DNA from: Halapricum hydrolyticum
GTDB lineage: Archaea; Halobacteriota; Halobacteria; Halobacteriales; Haloarculaceae
Reading direction: 5' to 3'
DNA length: 64,000 nt
NCBI RefSeq assembly: GCF_025517535.1
Contig: NZ_JAOPKC010000007.1
Coordinates: 1 to 64,000 of the forward strand
Each line of letters starts with the position of its first letter. Position 1 is the stretch's first letter. The translations under genes and the position numbers were made by a program. The notes beneath the pieces were generated by a model that was not told the DNA's origin, ran no database searches, and worked only from the letters and a program-made list of their open reading frames with translations. Below are positions 31,645-40,026 of the stretch, piece after piece.

Positions 31645-32673
31645 ATGATCCGCGATGCTCGCGTTCTCCGCGCCGGGTTCGTCCCTCGGGAAGTTGAGCA
31701 TCGCGACGCCGAAGTCAACCACCTTTCCAGCGTTCTCGAGCCCATCACGAACGGAGAACCCGCCGACACCGCTATCGTCACCGGACCCAGCGGAACGGGG
31801 AAGACGTGCATCTCGAAGTTCGTCACGGAACGACTTCGAGAAGAGGTCCTCGACGTCGAGGCCATCTACGTCAACTGCTGGCGTAACTACACCCGATTTC
31901 GGACGCTCTACCAGATCCTCGACGACCTCGGCGCGACCATCGATATCCACCGGCAGTCGACGCCCCACGACGAACTCGTCGATCGCCTCCAGCAGCATGA
32001 CGGCCCGCGAACCGTCGTCATCCTCGACGAGGTCGACCAGCTCGAAGACCCCAGCGTCATTTACGACCTCCACAGCCTCCCGCAGTTCGCAATCATCTGC
32101 ATCGCGAACAAGGAAGAGGAGCTGTTCAGCCGCGTCGACGACCGCCTCGTGAGCCGACTGCGCTCCAGCGAGCACGTCCGGATGGACAAGTACCACGACG
32201 AGCAGCTGTACGACATTCTGAGTGCGCGGGCGAAGTGGGGGCTCGACGAGGACGTCATCACCGACGACCAGCTCTACCGGATCGCCGACGCAGCCGCCGG
32301 CGACGCCCGCCTCGCAATCGGCATCCTTCGAACGGCCGCCGGCAAGGCCGATCGCGAGAACCACGAGCGCATCACCGACGACATTCTCCTGGACGCCGCC
32401 GAGGATGCTCGGGCCCAGATCAAGCAGAAGAGCCTCGACTCGCTCACGCCGCACCAGCGCGTCGTCTACGACATCGTTCGCGAGCACGGCCCGGTCGGGC
32501 CGAGCGAGATTCACGAGCGCTATTCCGAGGACGTCGATGATCCGCGGACGAAGCGGACAATCCGCACGTACCTCTCGAAAATGGAGCAGTACAACCTCCT
32601 TGAGGCGGAAGGGACGAGCCGAGACCGAGAGTACTCGCTCGTCGATTCGGCAGCTGCGTCGCCGATGCAGTGA
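31645..32673 (+). CDS. orc: Orc1/Cdc6-family initiator, first copy
   Basis: The 342-residue AAA+ protein has Walker A GPSGTGKTC (K53), Walker B VVILDEVDQ (D128-E129), sensor 1 AIICIANK, a sensor 2 arginine in GDARLAIGILR, and a C-terminal winged helix (LTPHQRVVYDIVREHGP ... RTIRTYLSKMEQYNLLE). It is shorter than the second copy at 40027 because the N-terminal extension is missing. Only a small GGAAAC repeat lies upstream and there is no ORB cluster, so it may act at the origin near 40 kb or at an origin elsewhere. Confidence 0.9.
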   Translation: MIRDARVLRAGFVPREVEHRDAEVNHLSSVLEPITNGEPADTAIVTGPSGTGKTCISKFVTERLREEVLDVEAIYVNCWRNYTRFRTLYQILDDLGATIDIHRQSTPHDELVDRLQQHDGPRTVVILDEVDQLEDPSVIYDLHSLPQFAIICIANKEEELFSRVDDRLVSRLRSSEHVRMDKYHDEQLYDILSARAKWGLDEDVITDDQLYRIADAAAGDARLAIGILRTAAGKADRENHERITDDILLDAAEDARAQIKQKSLDSLTPHQRVVYDIVREHGPVGPSEIHERYSEDVDDPRTKRTIRTYLSKMEQYNLLEAEGTSRDREYSLVDSAAASPMQ

Positions 32674-32691
32674 CCGTGACCCCGTCAGCTA

Positions 32692-33378
32692 TCAGGAACT
32701 GAACTCGCCGAGGCCCGATTGCTCGTGGTCCAGCGGCTCGATGACCTGAGGATCGTCGTTGCCAGGGTTGTTGACCCGCGTCGAGATCTCGTAGGCGTCC
32801 AAATCGTCCTTCGGATACGGCTGGCACAGTTCCTTGCGGGTGTCCGGGTCTGCGGTGAGCCAGTCAGATTCCGCGTCCTGCGGGAGGACGACCGGCATCC
32901 GGTCGTGGATTGAGTTCATCAGGTCGTTTGGCTCCGTCGTGAGAATCGTGACGCACGAGATCCTCTCGTCGTCGCCTTCCCAGACGTCCCAGAGCCCGGC
33001 CATCGCGAATACGGGGTCGTCCTCCCGGTAAATCCGGTAGGGCTGCTTCGACCCGCCGTTCGGCGATTTCCATTCGTAGAACCCTGACGAGGGGACGAGG
33101 CAGGGACGTGATTCCCACGCCCGCTTGAACGCGCTCTTCTCGTCGGCAGTCTCGGAGCGAGCGTTGATGATGCCCTCCTCGGGCTCGTCCGCCCAGAACG
33201 GAATCAGCCCCCAGTGGTAGGCGTCGATCTCGTCAGAGGCCTCGTTCGTGATGATGTGGAGGTCCTCACCAGGTGCGATGTTGTATCGGGGTGTGTACCC
33301 GCCGTCCGCGACGACCTCGGCGTCGAAGCGAGCCTCGAGGTCTGCTTGGTCGATGAAGAGCGAGTTCCGGCCACACAT
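32692..33378 (-). CDS. SRAP-domain (HMCES/YedK-like) abasic-site protein
   Basis: The 228-residue protein begins MCGRNS; removal of Met exposes the catalytic Cys2, which links covalently to abasic sites in single-stranded DNA. Other family residues are present: the asparagine in RYNIAPGE, the glutamate in SGFYEWKSP, and the histidine in SIHDRMPV. The start is set by the Cys2 requirement (the longer frame to 33408 is rejected). The gene converges with the first orc gene, and a copy of the 42-base inverted repeat lies 67 bases upstream, in the promoter region. Confidence 0.9.
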   Translation of the reverse strand: MCGRNSLFIDQADLEARFDAEVVADGGYTPRYNIAPGEDLHIITNEASDEIDAYHWGLIPFWADEPEEGIINARSETADEKSAFKRAWESRPCLVPSSGFYEWKSPNGGSKQPYRIYREDDPVFAMAGLWDVWEGDDERISCVTILTTEPNDLMNSIHDRMPVVLPQDAESDWLTADPDTRKELCQPYPKDDLDAYEISTRVNNPGNDDPQVIEPLDHEQSGLGEFSS

Positions 33379-33444
33379 ACCGAGGAGTTCGGAGGGTAGC
33401 ATCTTCAACGTAATCGCACAGGAATCGCGTCAGCGCCGATGTTC

Positions 33445-33486
33445 TTAACCAACAAACAGCCCCGGAAAATCCGATGTGTTGGTTAA
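33445..33486. repeat. 42-base inverted repeat TTAACCAACA-N22-TGTTGGTTAA, copy 2
   Basis: Perfect 10-base arms with a 22-base spacer, upstream of the SRAP gene start at 33378. Of the four copies it is one of the two best placed to act as an operator. The remaining stretch 33487-33640 holds no gene I can support. Confidence 0.85.
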
Positions 33487-33639
33487 CTGAGCGCCAGCGG
33501 AGATAGTCAATCGTCCGCAAAACACGACGACCGAGATCGGGCTGCCATCTATCTCGTTGCTTTCCTGAACCGCGGAAGCACTACGGCGAAGCGTATCGGG
33601 ACTGGGGACAACTAGTACACTTGCCCAGATCGCGCCCAT

Positions 33640-33800
33640 TGACATCCTCCCATCCTTAGGGGAATGGGATTCCTCCGGTGGGGATATTGGCTATGCCGCA
33701 CCCACGGAGGCAAGTTTCCCCGTGCGGGTACTCCGGTTTGTGCGCTCCTCGTTGGGACTGGCCCTCTCGGGAGAGCGTGATAACTCCGACCAGATGTGGT
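33640..33800 (-). ncRNA. Probable omegaRNA at the 3' end of tnpB
   Basis: TnpB elements express a guide RNA from their right end, overlapping the end of tnpB. Here the minus strand after the tnpB stop (33691) carries GC-rich structure and ends with a hairpin (stem CCCATTCC/GGATGGG, 33650-33669) followed by GGAGGATGTCAA, which looks like the conserved right end of haloarchaeal IS1341-type elements. The guide would then be bases just below 33640. The 5' boundary is an estimate. Confidence 0.5.
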
Positions 33801-35007
33801 CGTCCCACTTGAGGCGCACAGGCCGTGCCATCGACCCGACGTCCAGATTCACGCCAGCCTGTCGTTCGAGGAATGTCCGTGACGCACCGAGGTCGGCGTG
33901 GCCCTCATAGCCACACGAACAGCGGAACACGTCGCCGTCCCGCTCCGTCTTCTCTCGTTCGCCACACACTGGACACTCCGCCGTCGTGTATGCTTCTGAG
34001 CGGACTTCGACCGTGATACCGTACTCCTCGGCGGTCGTGGCGAGACGATCGATGAACGAGCGATACGCCCAGACCTGGTGGGTTTTCTCGTTCACTTCCG
34101 CGCTCCAGTAGTCCACCAACACGTCCGTAAGGTCGCCGACGTACACCGTATCGACACCTTCGTCGTATAGTCGCTCGATCAAATTCCGCACGAGAGCGTC
34201 TTGGGCGTGGTCGCGGCGGCGCGTTCGCTTGCGGTACAGGGATCGAATCCGATGACTGCTGTTTCGGCCCTCTCGGAGTTTCGATTGGAGCCTCGCGATT
34301 TCTTCGGTGGTTTCACGAAAGCGGGCGAACAGGTCGCGTCCCTCGTAGAGATACTGCTGGCCGGTGGTGGTGGTACAAGCGACGAGGTTGTTCGCGCCTA
34401 CATCCAGAGCAGCCGATTCGTCGGCTAGTGGTGAATCCTGTCGAGAATCCGGGACAGTGACAGGCTGAATGGCTCTGAACGTGTCGTCGATCTCGTCGAA
34501 GTACAGTTCCAATCGGCCCTGTTCGCCGTCCCACTTGGGAGCGCCACAGACTTCGAGCCGTAGGCGGTCGTAGTAGCCAAGTCCGTACTCCTCTTTCAGG
34601 TCTTGGCCGACCGGGATTTCGAGGCGACTCCGTTCACCAGTTTCGATGGTGTAGGAGTCATTACGGATGTACGTCCGCAACTCTCTACCGGCCTCCTCGT
34701 TGCCCCAGTAACCGGGAGGGGCTGTGTCCTCGCCATCTTCGCAGGCGGCGAAGAACGACCGCCACGCCTCGCTGTTCTTACGGATGACTTGTTGGGCAGT
34801 AGCGGAGCCGAGGACACCGACGTACTGTTTGCGGTAGTCGGCAGTATCCCATACGGAGTCGCCGTCGAAGAAGTTCTGGCGGCGCTCGTAGTTCAGTTCG
34901 TTCCAGAGGCTGGCGGAGGCGTCCAACAGCTCGCGGAGCAGCTGCTCATCCTGCTCGGAGAGCGGTCGCACCGCGAACGTATTGGTTCGCCTCACGACAA
35001 CAGACAT
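33691..35007 (-). CDS. tnpB: TnpB RNA-guided nuclease of an IS1341-type element
   Basis: The 438-residue protein starts at the ATG at 35007. RuvC-like motifs are ALDVGANNL (D202), VYVGDLTDVL (D292 where most TnpB have Glu) and HADLGAS (D372). A zinc ribbon lies between the last two (CPVCGE at 345-348, CSCG at 363-365). No tnpA is present, so the element is tnpB-only. TnpB uses an RNA from the element end to cut DNA at a matching site, which helps the element persist. A 47-residue RHH-like gene is divergent from it across 38 bases. Confidence 0.88.
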   Translation of the reverse strand: MSVVVRRTNTFAVRPLSEQDEQLLRELLDASASLWNELNYERRQNFFDGDSVWDTADYRKQYVGVLGSATAQQVIRKNSEAWRSFFAACEDGEDTAPPGYWGNEEAGRELRTYIRNDSYTIETGERSRLEIPVGQDLKEEYGLGYYDRLRLEVCGAPKWDGEQGRLELYFDEIDDTFRAIQPVTVPDSRQDSPLADESAALDVGANNLVACTTTTGQQYLYEGRDLFARFRETTEEIARLQSKLREGRNSSHRIRSLYRKRTRRRDHAQDALVRNLIERLYDEGVDTVYVGDLTDVLVDYWSAEVNEKTHQVWAYRSFIDRLATTAEEYGITVEVRSEAYTTAECPVCGEREKTERDGDVFRCSCGYEGHADLGASRTFLERQAGVNLDVGSMARPVRLKWDDHIWSELSRSPERASPNEERTNRSTRTGKLASVGAA

Positions 35008-35031
35008 TTGTTCTTGAATGTCTAAATGTCT
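35002..35031. promoter_or_regulatory. Candidate RHH operator between tnpB and the small gene
   Basis: Three half-sites GACAT/ATGTC (35003-35007, 35018-35022, 35026-35030) lie in the 38-base divergent gap; the first overlaps the tnpB start codon. A protein binding here would block tnpB and also affect the small gene. Confidence 0.5.
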
Positions 35032-35045
35032 TTTGGACACAAACG

Positions 35046-35189
35046 ATGCGACCGAACATCGACATCTCGCACACACTGAATGGGCGGGTGAAAGACTACG
35101 CCGAACAAGAGGACAAGGACCTCGAAGAAGCCTATCAAGAGATTATCGAAGCCGGTCTAGAGGCGGTGGAACATCCAGACAAGCCGTAG
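35046..35189 (+). CDS. 47-residue ribbon-helix-helix-like protein next to tnpB
   Basis: The product begins MRPNIDISHTLNGRVKDYAEQ and continues with two helices (DLEEAYQEIIEAGLEAVE). A beta strand with alternating residues (NIDISHTL) followed by two helices is the ribbon-helix-helix pattern of small repressors and antitoxins. It is divergent from tnpB with a 38-base gap holding repeated GACAT half-sites, so it may repress both itself and tnpB. Confidence 0.6.
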   Translation: MRPNIDISHTLNGRVKDYAEQEDKDLEEAYQEIIEAGLEAVEHPDKP

Positions 35190-35415
35190 CACCTGGATTG
35201 TGGGGCCGTGTTGTCGCTCAGACCCAGCCTGGAAGGATGGGCCCACTCGCTACGAATCATCCGAACCAAGGTCATTCTGGAAGCCTTCTCGGAAACCTTC
35301 GGACGATCGCCAAAAGCCAGCGCCTGAGTCCGATGTACCGCATTACTCAGTCATTTCTTGGAAATGCGGAAGCGACACGCCGCGGCTTATCTGGTACGTG
35401 GCCATCTACTGGAGT

Positions 35416-36366
35416 ATGCCCGACCGCTCCACATCGACGTCGAACCGATTGGCGGTAGACCAGCCAACACGGAGCGCTGACCGCAACCAGAATCTGGCTA
35501 ATCAAGCCGATCCCGCGACGGACGGAATGCTGCTACCCTCCCTTGAGGACGGTATCACACTCCTCGATGTCGACGGTGATCGGGGTGTTCCGATCCTTCA
35601 GTCATTGGTACTCGATCATCTCCTCTTGCACGACGGGCCCGCTTTCTGGATTGACGCAAACGGCCATGCGACGACGGCCACGCTGACGCAGATAGCCCCC
35701 AGTCAACGGTTACTCAACCGAATCCACGTGGCACGCGGATTTACCGCCTACCAGCACTACGGCGCGGTCTGTGATCTCCCGGCAGCGGTGAACAAGTCGA
35801 TCCAGAGGTCCACCGTCGATGCCGGGGCGTCCAGTCGAGTGGCGCCAGGTCGTGACGAAGACACGTCGCCCCACACGCCCGCCCTCATCGTCGCGCCGGC
35901 CGTCGACGCCCAGTACCGCGCCGACGATACCCTTGGCGAGACCCACGCGAAAACCCTCCAGGCCCGAACTCTCGCCCGGTTGGCGACCTACGCCGATGGG
36001 TACGACATCCCGGTGCTCGTTACGCGAAACGAACGAAACGAATTCACCGAGCCAGTCGCGACGGTCGCCGACCATCACCTCGAGTGCGAGCAAACTCGGA
36101 TGGGCCCACGGGTCGTCGGCGAGGACTTCGAGACGCTCGTCTATCCCGTCGACGACGGCGCGTATTACCAGACGACGTTCGCGTATTGGCGGCAGCTGCT
36201 CGCGGCACGCGCCACGCAGGTCGGCGAGGAGCCGACGACACCGGGGCCGTCGACGCCGACCCCGGAGGGCGTCGGAACGGGCGTCACCGCTGACGGTGAG
36301 GCGGTGGCGGCCACCACGGATCCCTTGCTCGATGCGTGGACGGCGAGCAGTACAGGAGGCCGATAG
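35416..36366 (+). CDS. Degenerate RecA/RadA-like protein of the polB2 operon
   Basis: The 316-residue protein starts at the ATG at 35416. It follows the RadA core pattern without a Walker A lysine: ITLLDVDGDRGVPILQSLVL in place of the P-loop, then AFWIDANGHATT, RIHVARGFTAYQHYG, PALIVAPAVDAQYR and DIPVLVTRNERNEF. A proline/threonine-rich tail ends it. It is followed after two bases by a small protein gene and then polB2. Inactive RecA paralogues next to translesion polymerases act as accessory factors in bacteria (ImuA); a similar role here is inference. A CGAACGAAACGA motif lies within it at 36030. Confidence 0.7.
   Translation: MPDRSTSTSNRLAVDQPTRSADRNQNLANQADPATDGMLLPSLEDGITLLDVDGDRGVPILQSLVLDHLLLHDGPAFWIDANGHATTATLTQIAPSQRLLNRIHVARGFTAYQHYGAVCDLPAAVNKSIQRSTVDAGASSRVAPGRDEDTSPHTPALIVAPAVDAQYRADDTLGETHAKTLQARTLARLATYADGYDIPVLVTRNERNEFTEPVATVADHHLECEQTRMGPRVVGEDFETLVYPVDDGAYYQTTFAYWRQLLAARATQVGEEPTTPGPSTPTPEGVGTGVTADGEAVAATTDPLLDAWTASSTGGR
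36030..36041. repeat. Distant CGAACGAAACGA copy
   Basis: Exact match to the 12-base motif of the parA field, here on the plus strand inside the RecA-like gene, encoding RNERNE. It may be chance or an outlying partition-protein site. Confidence 0.45.
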
Positions 36367-36368
36367 CG

Positions 36369-36674
36369 ATGGGGCGTACGAACCCGACGTACCGAGATGC
36401 GCTGCGAGTCATCGAAGAGCGCTGGGCCGAGTTCCGCCGGGCACTGCGGCGTCGCGACCAGCCGCGCTTCGACCGGCTGTTCGAGTACGCCCGCGAGCAC
36501 GCCGACGCGAGCGGGCTGTTGAACCACCAGAATCCGCTGCTGCCGGCGCTACTCAGCATCGATCTCGAACAGGAGGCCCGCCTCGACGACCACGAGGAAC
36601 GTCTCGAGGAGCTCGAAGCCGCAGTCACAACGAGCGATGACCAGGAGGCCGCTCCACCGGACGCGAACCCGTGA
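36369..36674 (+). CDS. Small helical protein of the polB2 operon
   Basis: The 101-residue protein has a helical front (YRDALRVIEERWAEFRRALRRRDQ) and a C-terminal coiled coil (LEQEARLDDHEERLEELEAAV). It starts two bases after the RecA-like gene and its stop overlaps the polB2 GTG as GTGA, so the three genes are tightly coupled. It is probably an adaptor between the RecA-like protein and the polymerase; no catalytic motif is present. Confidence 0.7.
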   Translation: MGRTNPTYRDALRVIEERWAEFRRALRRRDQPRFDRLFEYAREHADASGLLNHQNPLLPALLSIDLEQEARLDDHEERLEELEAAVTTSDDQEAAPPDANP

Positions 36675-38842
36675 CGATGCCGTTCAGTATCGACTTTCTG
36701 GACGACGGCCGCGTCTTGGAGTGGGAGGCAACTGCCGACGGCGCCGTCGCGACCGAGCGCAATGACTACACTCCGCGCTTCTACGTCGCCGCTCGCGACC
36801 CAGCGACCGACCTCGATCTCACGACCCTCCAGTCAGTGTACGACCAGCACCCGGACGTCGTCGCGACCGAGATGGTTACGCGACGTCCCGGCTTTCGACG
36901 AGACGGGGAACCAGTCCTCGCCGTCGACGTCGCCCATATCGACCGCGTCACTCCACTCGCTCGGCAAGCGCGCCAGCTGTCGGAATATCCAGTCGGGGAT
37001 CTCGCCTGTTTCAACGTCGACTTCTCGCGAGAGTTCCGGTACTGTCTGGAGACCGGCGCCGATCCGACGCCGGCGAGCGAACTGTCGACGCTCCGGCTCA
37101 GCGTTCCGGTGACCGAAACGAGCAACGACGTCTATGGGCAGCTGTCCGTCGCCGGTGACGCCGTCACCGGCTCGCCGACGGATCTCCTGACCGCCGTCCA
37201 GGGGGCGCTCGAATCACACGATCCGGACGTCCTGATCTGCTCGACGAGCGAGATCGTCCCTACTCTGTACGAGATGGCGACGGACGCCGGCATCGACGAT
37301 TTCTCGCTGAGTCGGTGGCCGGACGTCGACTACCAGCAGCTCGCGAGCCGGTCGACGTACTCGAGCTACGGTCGCGTCGGTCACTCGCCGGCGCGGTACA
37401 ACGTGCCCGGCCGGGTGATTATCGACGAGTCGAACACGTTCTTCTACGGGGAGACGAACTTCGACGGCGTCCTCGACCTCGTGTCGCGCTCGAACAAGCC
37501 CGTCCAGGAGCTCGCGTGGGCGTCGATCGGGAACGTGCTCACGGCGATCCAGATCTGCGAGGCCCACGACCGCGGTGTCCTCGTTCCGTGGAACTCCTGG
37601 CGCCACGAGTTCTACAAGCCGATGGGGACGCTCCACGACGCCGACCGCGGCGGGTTCATCTTCGCGCCCGAGGTCGGCCTCCACGAGAACGTCCACGAAC
37701 TCGACTTCTCCTCGTTGTACCCGAACATCATCTGTACCCGGAACGTCTCGCCGGACGTCATCCGGTGTGACTGCCACAGCGACCGCGAGGACGTCCCCGG
37801 CCTCGGGTACTCGATCTGCGACGAGCGGGGTTACCTCGTCGACGTGCTACAGCCGATCATCGACGCTCGCGACGAGATCAAGGCGGCCATCCGTCGCAAG
37901 AAGGAACGAGACGACCCCGACGAGGACCGGCTGGCAGAACTCGAGGGACGGTCGGGAGCGCTGAAGTGGATCCTCGTCGCCTGCTTCGGCTATCAAGGGT
38001 TCAGCAACGCGAAGTTCGGTCGCATCGAGTGCCACGAGGCAATCAACGCGTTCGCTCGCGAGATTCTCCTGACGGCGAAACAACGACTGGAAGCCGGCGG
38101 CTGGCGCGTCGTCCACGGTATCGTCGACTCGATCTGGGTGACCCCGCATCCCGACGTCGACGACGATGACCGCGAGGACCTCGAGACGCTCGCGACGGAG
38201 ATTACGGAATGCGTCGAGATTCGGCTCGAACACGAAGCTCACTACGACTGGGTGGCGTTCGTGCCGCAGCGCGAGAGCGACGCCGGCGCGCTAACGAAGT
38301 ATTTCGGGAAGGTTGCGGGCAACGACGATTTCAAGATCAGAGGCATCGAAGTCCGGCAGCGCTCGACCCCGCCGTTCATCGAGGCCGTCCAGCGGGACTG
38401 TCTCGGCCGGCTCGACGCGACTCGATCTCCGGACGCCGTACTCGACTGTCTCCAGGATGCTATCAAGCGCCTCCACGCTGGAACGGTGCCGGTCGAGCAG
38501 CTCGTCGAACGGAATCGTGTCTCCAAGCCGCTGGAGGGATATACGCAGAACACACAGAACGTGGCGGCGCTGAAGCGGGCTCGAGAGCAGGACCTCGCCG
38601 TCCACCCGGGACAGGACATCGAGTACGTAGTCCTCGACGAGGAGAAGAGCTCGCGAGAGCGAGTCGCGTTAGCCCACGAAGAGATAGAGTCGTACGATGC
38701 GTCGTACTACGAGGCGCAACTCGTCAGAGCTGTCGAGAGTGTGCTGGCACCGCTTGGCTGGGATCGGACGGAGATTCAACGCGAGATCGCGGAAACTCGG
38801 GAAACGGATTTGGCCGCCTTCACCGAGATTGAGAGAGGTTAA
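36671..38842 (+). CDS. polB2: Family B DNA polymerase, PolB2 type
   Basis: The 723-residue protein has polymerase motif A HELDFSSLYPNI (D345), motif B-like ILVACFGYQGFSNAKFG, and motif C as HGIVDSIWV (D486), so the first Asp of the usual DTD is Ile while the second is kept. The N-terminal exonuclease domain lacks a clear DxE motif, so proofreading is unlikely. PolB2 enzymes are non-replicative and linked to damage tolerance. GTG at 36671 overlaps the previous stop; ATG at 36677 is an alternative. The stop codon lies in the left arm of the inverted repeat at 38839. Confidence 0.9.
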   Translation: MTMPFSIDFLDDGRVLEWEATADGAVATERNDYTPRFYVAARDPATDLDLTTLQSVYDQHPDVVATEMVTRRPGFRRDGEPVLAVDVAHIDRVTPLARQARQLSEYPVGDLACFNVDFSREFRYCLETGADPTPASELSTLRLSVPVTETSNDVYGQLSVAGDAVTGSPTDLLTAVQGALESHDPDVLICSTSEIVPTLYEMATDAGIDDFSLSRWPDVDYQQLASRSTYSSYGRVGHSPARYNVPGRVIIDESNTFFYGETNFDGVLDLVSRSNKPVQELAWASIGNVLTAIQICEAHDRGVLVPWNSWRHEFYKPMGTLHDADRGGFIFAPEVGLHENVHELDFSSLYPNIICTRNVSPDVIRCDCHSDREDVPGLGYSICDERGYLVDVLQPIIDARDEIKAAIRRKKERDDPDEDRLAELEGRSGALKWILVACFGYQGFSNAKFGRIECHEAINAFAREILLTAKQRLEAGGWRVVHGIVDSIWVTPHPDVDDDDREDLETLATEITECVEIRLEHEAHYDWVAFVPQRESDAGALTKYFGKVAGNDDFKIRGIEVRQRSTPPFIEAVQRDCLGRLDATRSPDAVLDCLQDAIKRLHAGTVPVEQLVERNRVSKPLEGYTQNTQNVAALKRAREQDLAVHPGQDIEYVVLDEEKSSRERVALAHEEIESYDASYYEAQLVRAVESVLAPLGWDRTEIQREIAETRETDLAAFTEIERG

Positions 38843-38879
38843 CCAACACTATCGAGGTATCGGGAGATTTGTTGGTTAA
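38839..38879. repeat. 41-base inverted repeat TTAACCAACA-N21-TGTTGGTTAA, copy 3
   Basis: Perfect 10-base arms, 21-base spacer. The polB2 stop codon is inside the left arm, and the origin region begins just after it. Confidence 0.85.
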
Positions 38880-38925
38880 TGCTGAGTGGAGACACGGAAG
38901 GGAGCTGGAGAGAATACCTCACCCA

Positions 38926-38947
38926 CACACCCCTCGTCCAGAGTGAA
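38926..38947 (-). repeat. ORB-like repeat 1 (inverted)
   Basis: CACACCCCTCGTCCAGAGTG: exact reverse complement of the core in repeats 2 and 4. Confidence 0.75.
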
Positions 38948-39326
38948 AACCAATCAGAGGTGTGGGGTGAGGTCCACGGGAAATAGGGGTTCTCGTGAGA
39001 GAAGATCAGCAAGAATCACGGAAAGACTGCTTGAGACGAGAGAACACGGAAGAAATGGAACAGCGAACACGAGCAGCGGTTCGAAACCATCTGGACGAAT
39101 GCCGCCTTCGTCCTCCTTTGTGTGCTGAATGCACTTGGGGAGTGGTAAGGGGCAGGTAGTAATAAAACTTCTAGGTAATACTATGTAGATTGGTATGTTT
39201 AGAGGATCCTCGGCTGTGTGACGACTGCTGTTAGAGGGATACACATCTCATGCCTTGTGATTTCGGCACTTCCCTGCCAACTCGTCGTGTGGTTTCCGCC
39301 CGGTCAACCGAGGGACTCTCGTAGCG

Positions 39327-39349
39327 TTTCACTCTGGACGAGGGGTGTG
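39327..39349 (+). repeat. ORB-like repeat 2
   Basis: CACTCTGGACGAGGGGTGTG core, identical to repeat 4 over TTTCACTCTGGACGAGGGGT. Confidence 0.8.
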
Positions 39350-39552
39350 GGGGTTCGATCCCGTCGTCAGTGTATTATGAGATGTTGAAGGAACAATCGT
39401 TATTCTGACTATTCGCTAACCAGCTAAGCGGCATCAAAGCCGAAATCGGGATTGGTATCTCTCGATCTTCCTCGTCAACCGGAATCAAGATCTCAATCCC
39501 GACAGTTCCGGTTGTACCCTGCTTTGCTTCGGTTGGAGATTTGGCCAGCGTC

Positions 39553-39572
39553 TTCACTCTTGACTGGGGGTG
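39553..39572 (+). repeat. ORB-like repeat 3
   Basis: CACTCTTGACTGGGGGTG, a variant with TTGACT in place of TGGACG. Confidence 0.65.
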
Positions 39573-39634
39573 CCGACGAACGCTCGTCACCATCACTCGA
39601 GGTTTACTTTCCACCCCAGCTCGTCACACCGGCG

Positions 39635-39657
39635 TTTCACTCTGGACGAGGGGTGTC
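39635..39657 (+). repeat. ORB-like repeat 4
   Basis: CACTCTGGACGAGGGGTGTC, a near-perfect copy of the consensus. Confidence 0.8.
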
Positions 39658-39726
39658 TGCCGTGCGTCAGACACCCAGTGCCGATGTGTCCTCTCATAGA
39701 GATGATTGATTACCCGGCTCGGGAGA

Positions 39727-39748
39727 TACACTCTGGATGGGGGGTGTC
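39727..39748 (+). repeat. ORB-like repeat 5
   Basis: ACACTCTGGATGGGGGGTGT, two bases from consensus. Confidence 0.7.
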
Positions 39749-39786
39749 GTCTCAACCAACTACGCTGCTCACCGGGTGGAGGGCTA

Positions 39787-39808
39787 TTCACTCTTGACCA
39801 GGGGTGTG
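39787..39808 (+). repeat. ORB-like repeat 6
   Basis: CACTCTTGACCAGGGGTGTG, keeping the TTGAC variant. Confidence 0.7.
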
Positions 39809-39831
39809 TCAAACCCGCTCCAGTCCGGCGT

Positions 39832-39853
39832 TTTCACTCTGGATTAGGGGTGC
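39832..39853 (+). repeat. ORB-like repeat 7
   Basis: CACTCTGGATTAGGGGTGCC. Confidence 0.7.
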
Positions 39854-39966
39854 CGGTCTGCGACGGTAACGAACGCTTCGAATCCGATTTCACTCGGGAC
39901 CGACTCGACCCTTTGTGAGGATGATACGGCAGCGACAAAACATCAGAAGACGACCATAGCCCGATT

Positions 39967-39985
39967 TACACTCTGGTCGAGGTAG
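39967..39985 (+). repeat. ORB-like repeat 8 (degenerate)
   Basis: TACACTCTGGTCGAGGTAG, lacking the GGGGTG end; it lies about 40 bases before orc1 and may serve autoregulation. Confidence 0.5.
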
Positions 39986-40026
39986 CCAAATCATTAAGTA
40001 GGTCCCATCCGCGATGTCTGATATTG

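Larger units (their letters stand above)
38880..40026. other. Replication origin region with ORB-like repeats
   Basis: This 1.15 kb gene-free stretch before orc1 holds eight repeats of the form TTCACTCTGGACGAGGGGTGTG: one inverted at the left and seven in direct orientation. AT-rich segments at 39160-39215 and 39371-39415 lie between the inverted copy and the direct copies and could be the unwinding element. An orc1 gene directly next to facing ORB clusters is the standard layout of a haloarchaeal origin. Confidence 0.8.

Noticed and set aside
33487..33645. Minus-strand open frame of up to 66 codons between the SRAP promoter and tnpB end
   Set aside because: It begins at the tnpB element boundary, has no promoter and a non-acidic composition.
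38886..39128. 80-codon plus-strand open frame after polB2
   Set aside because: Its codons include an ORB repeat and the product is rich in Arg, Ser, Thr and Asn; more likely origin DNA.
39349..39375. GGTTCGATCC resembling a tRNA T-arm
   Set aside because: No acceptor, D or anticodon stems fit around it; it directly follows an ORB repeat within the origin.
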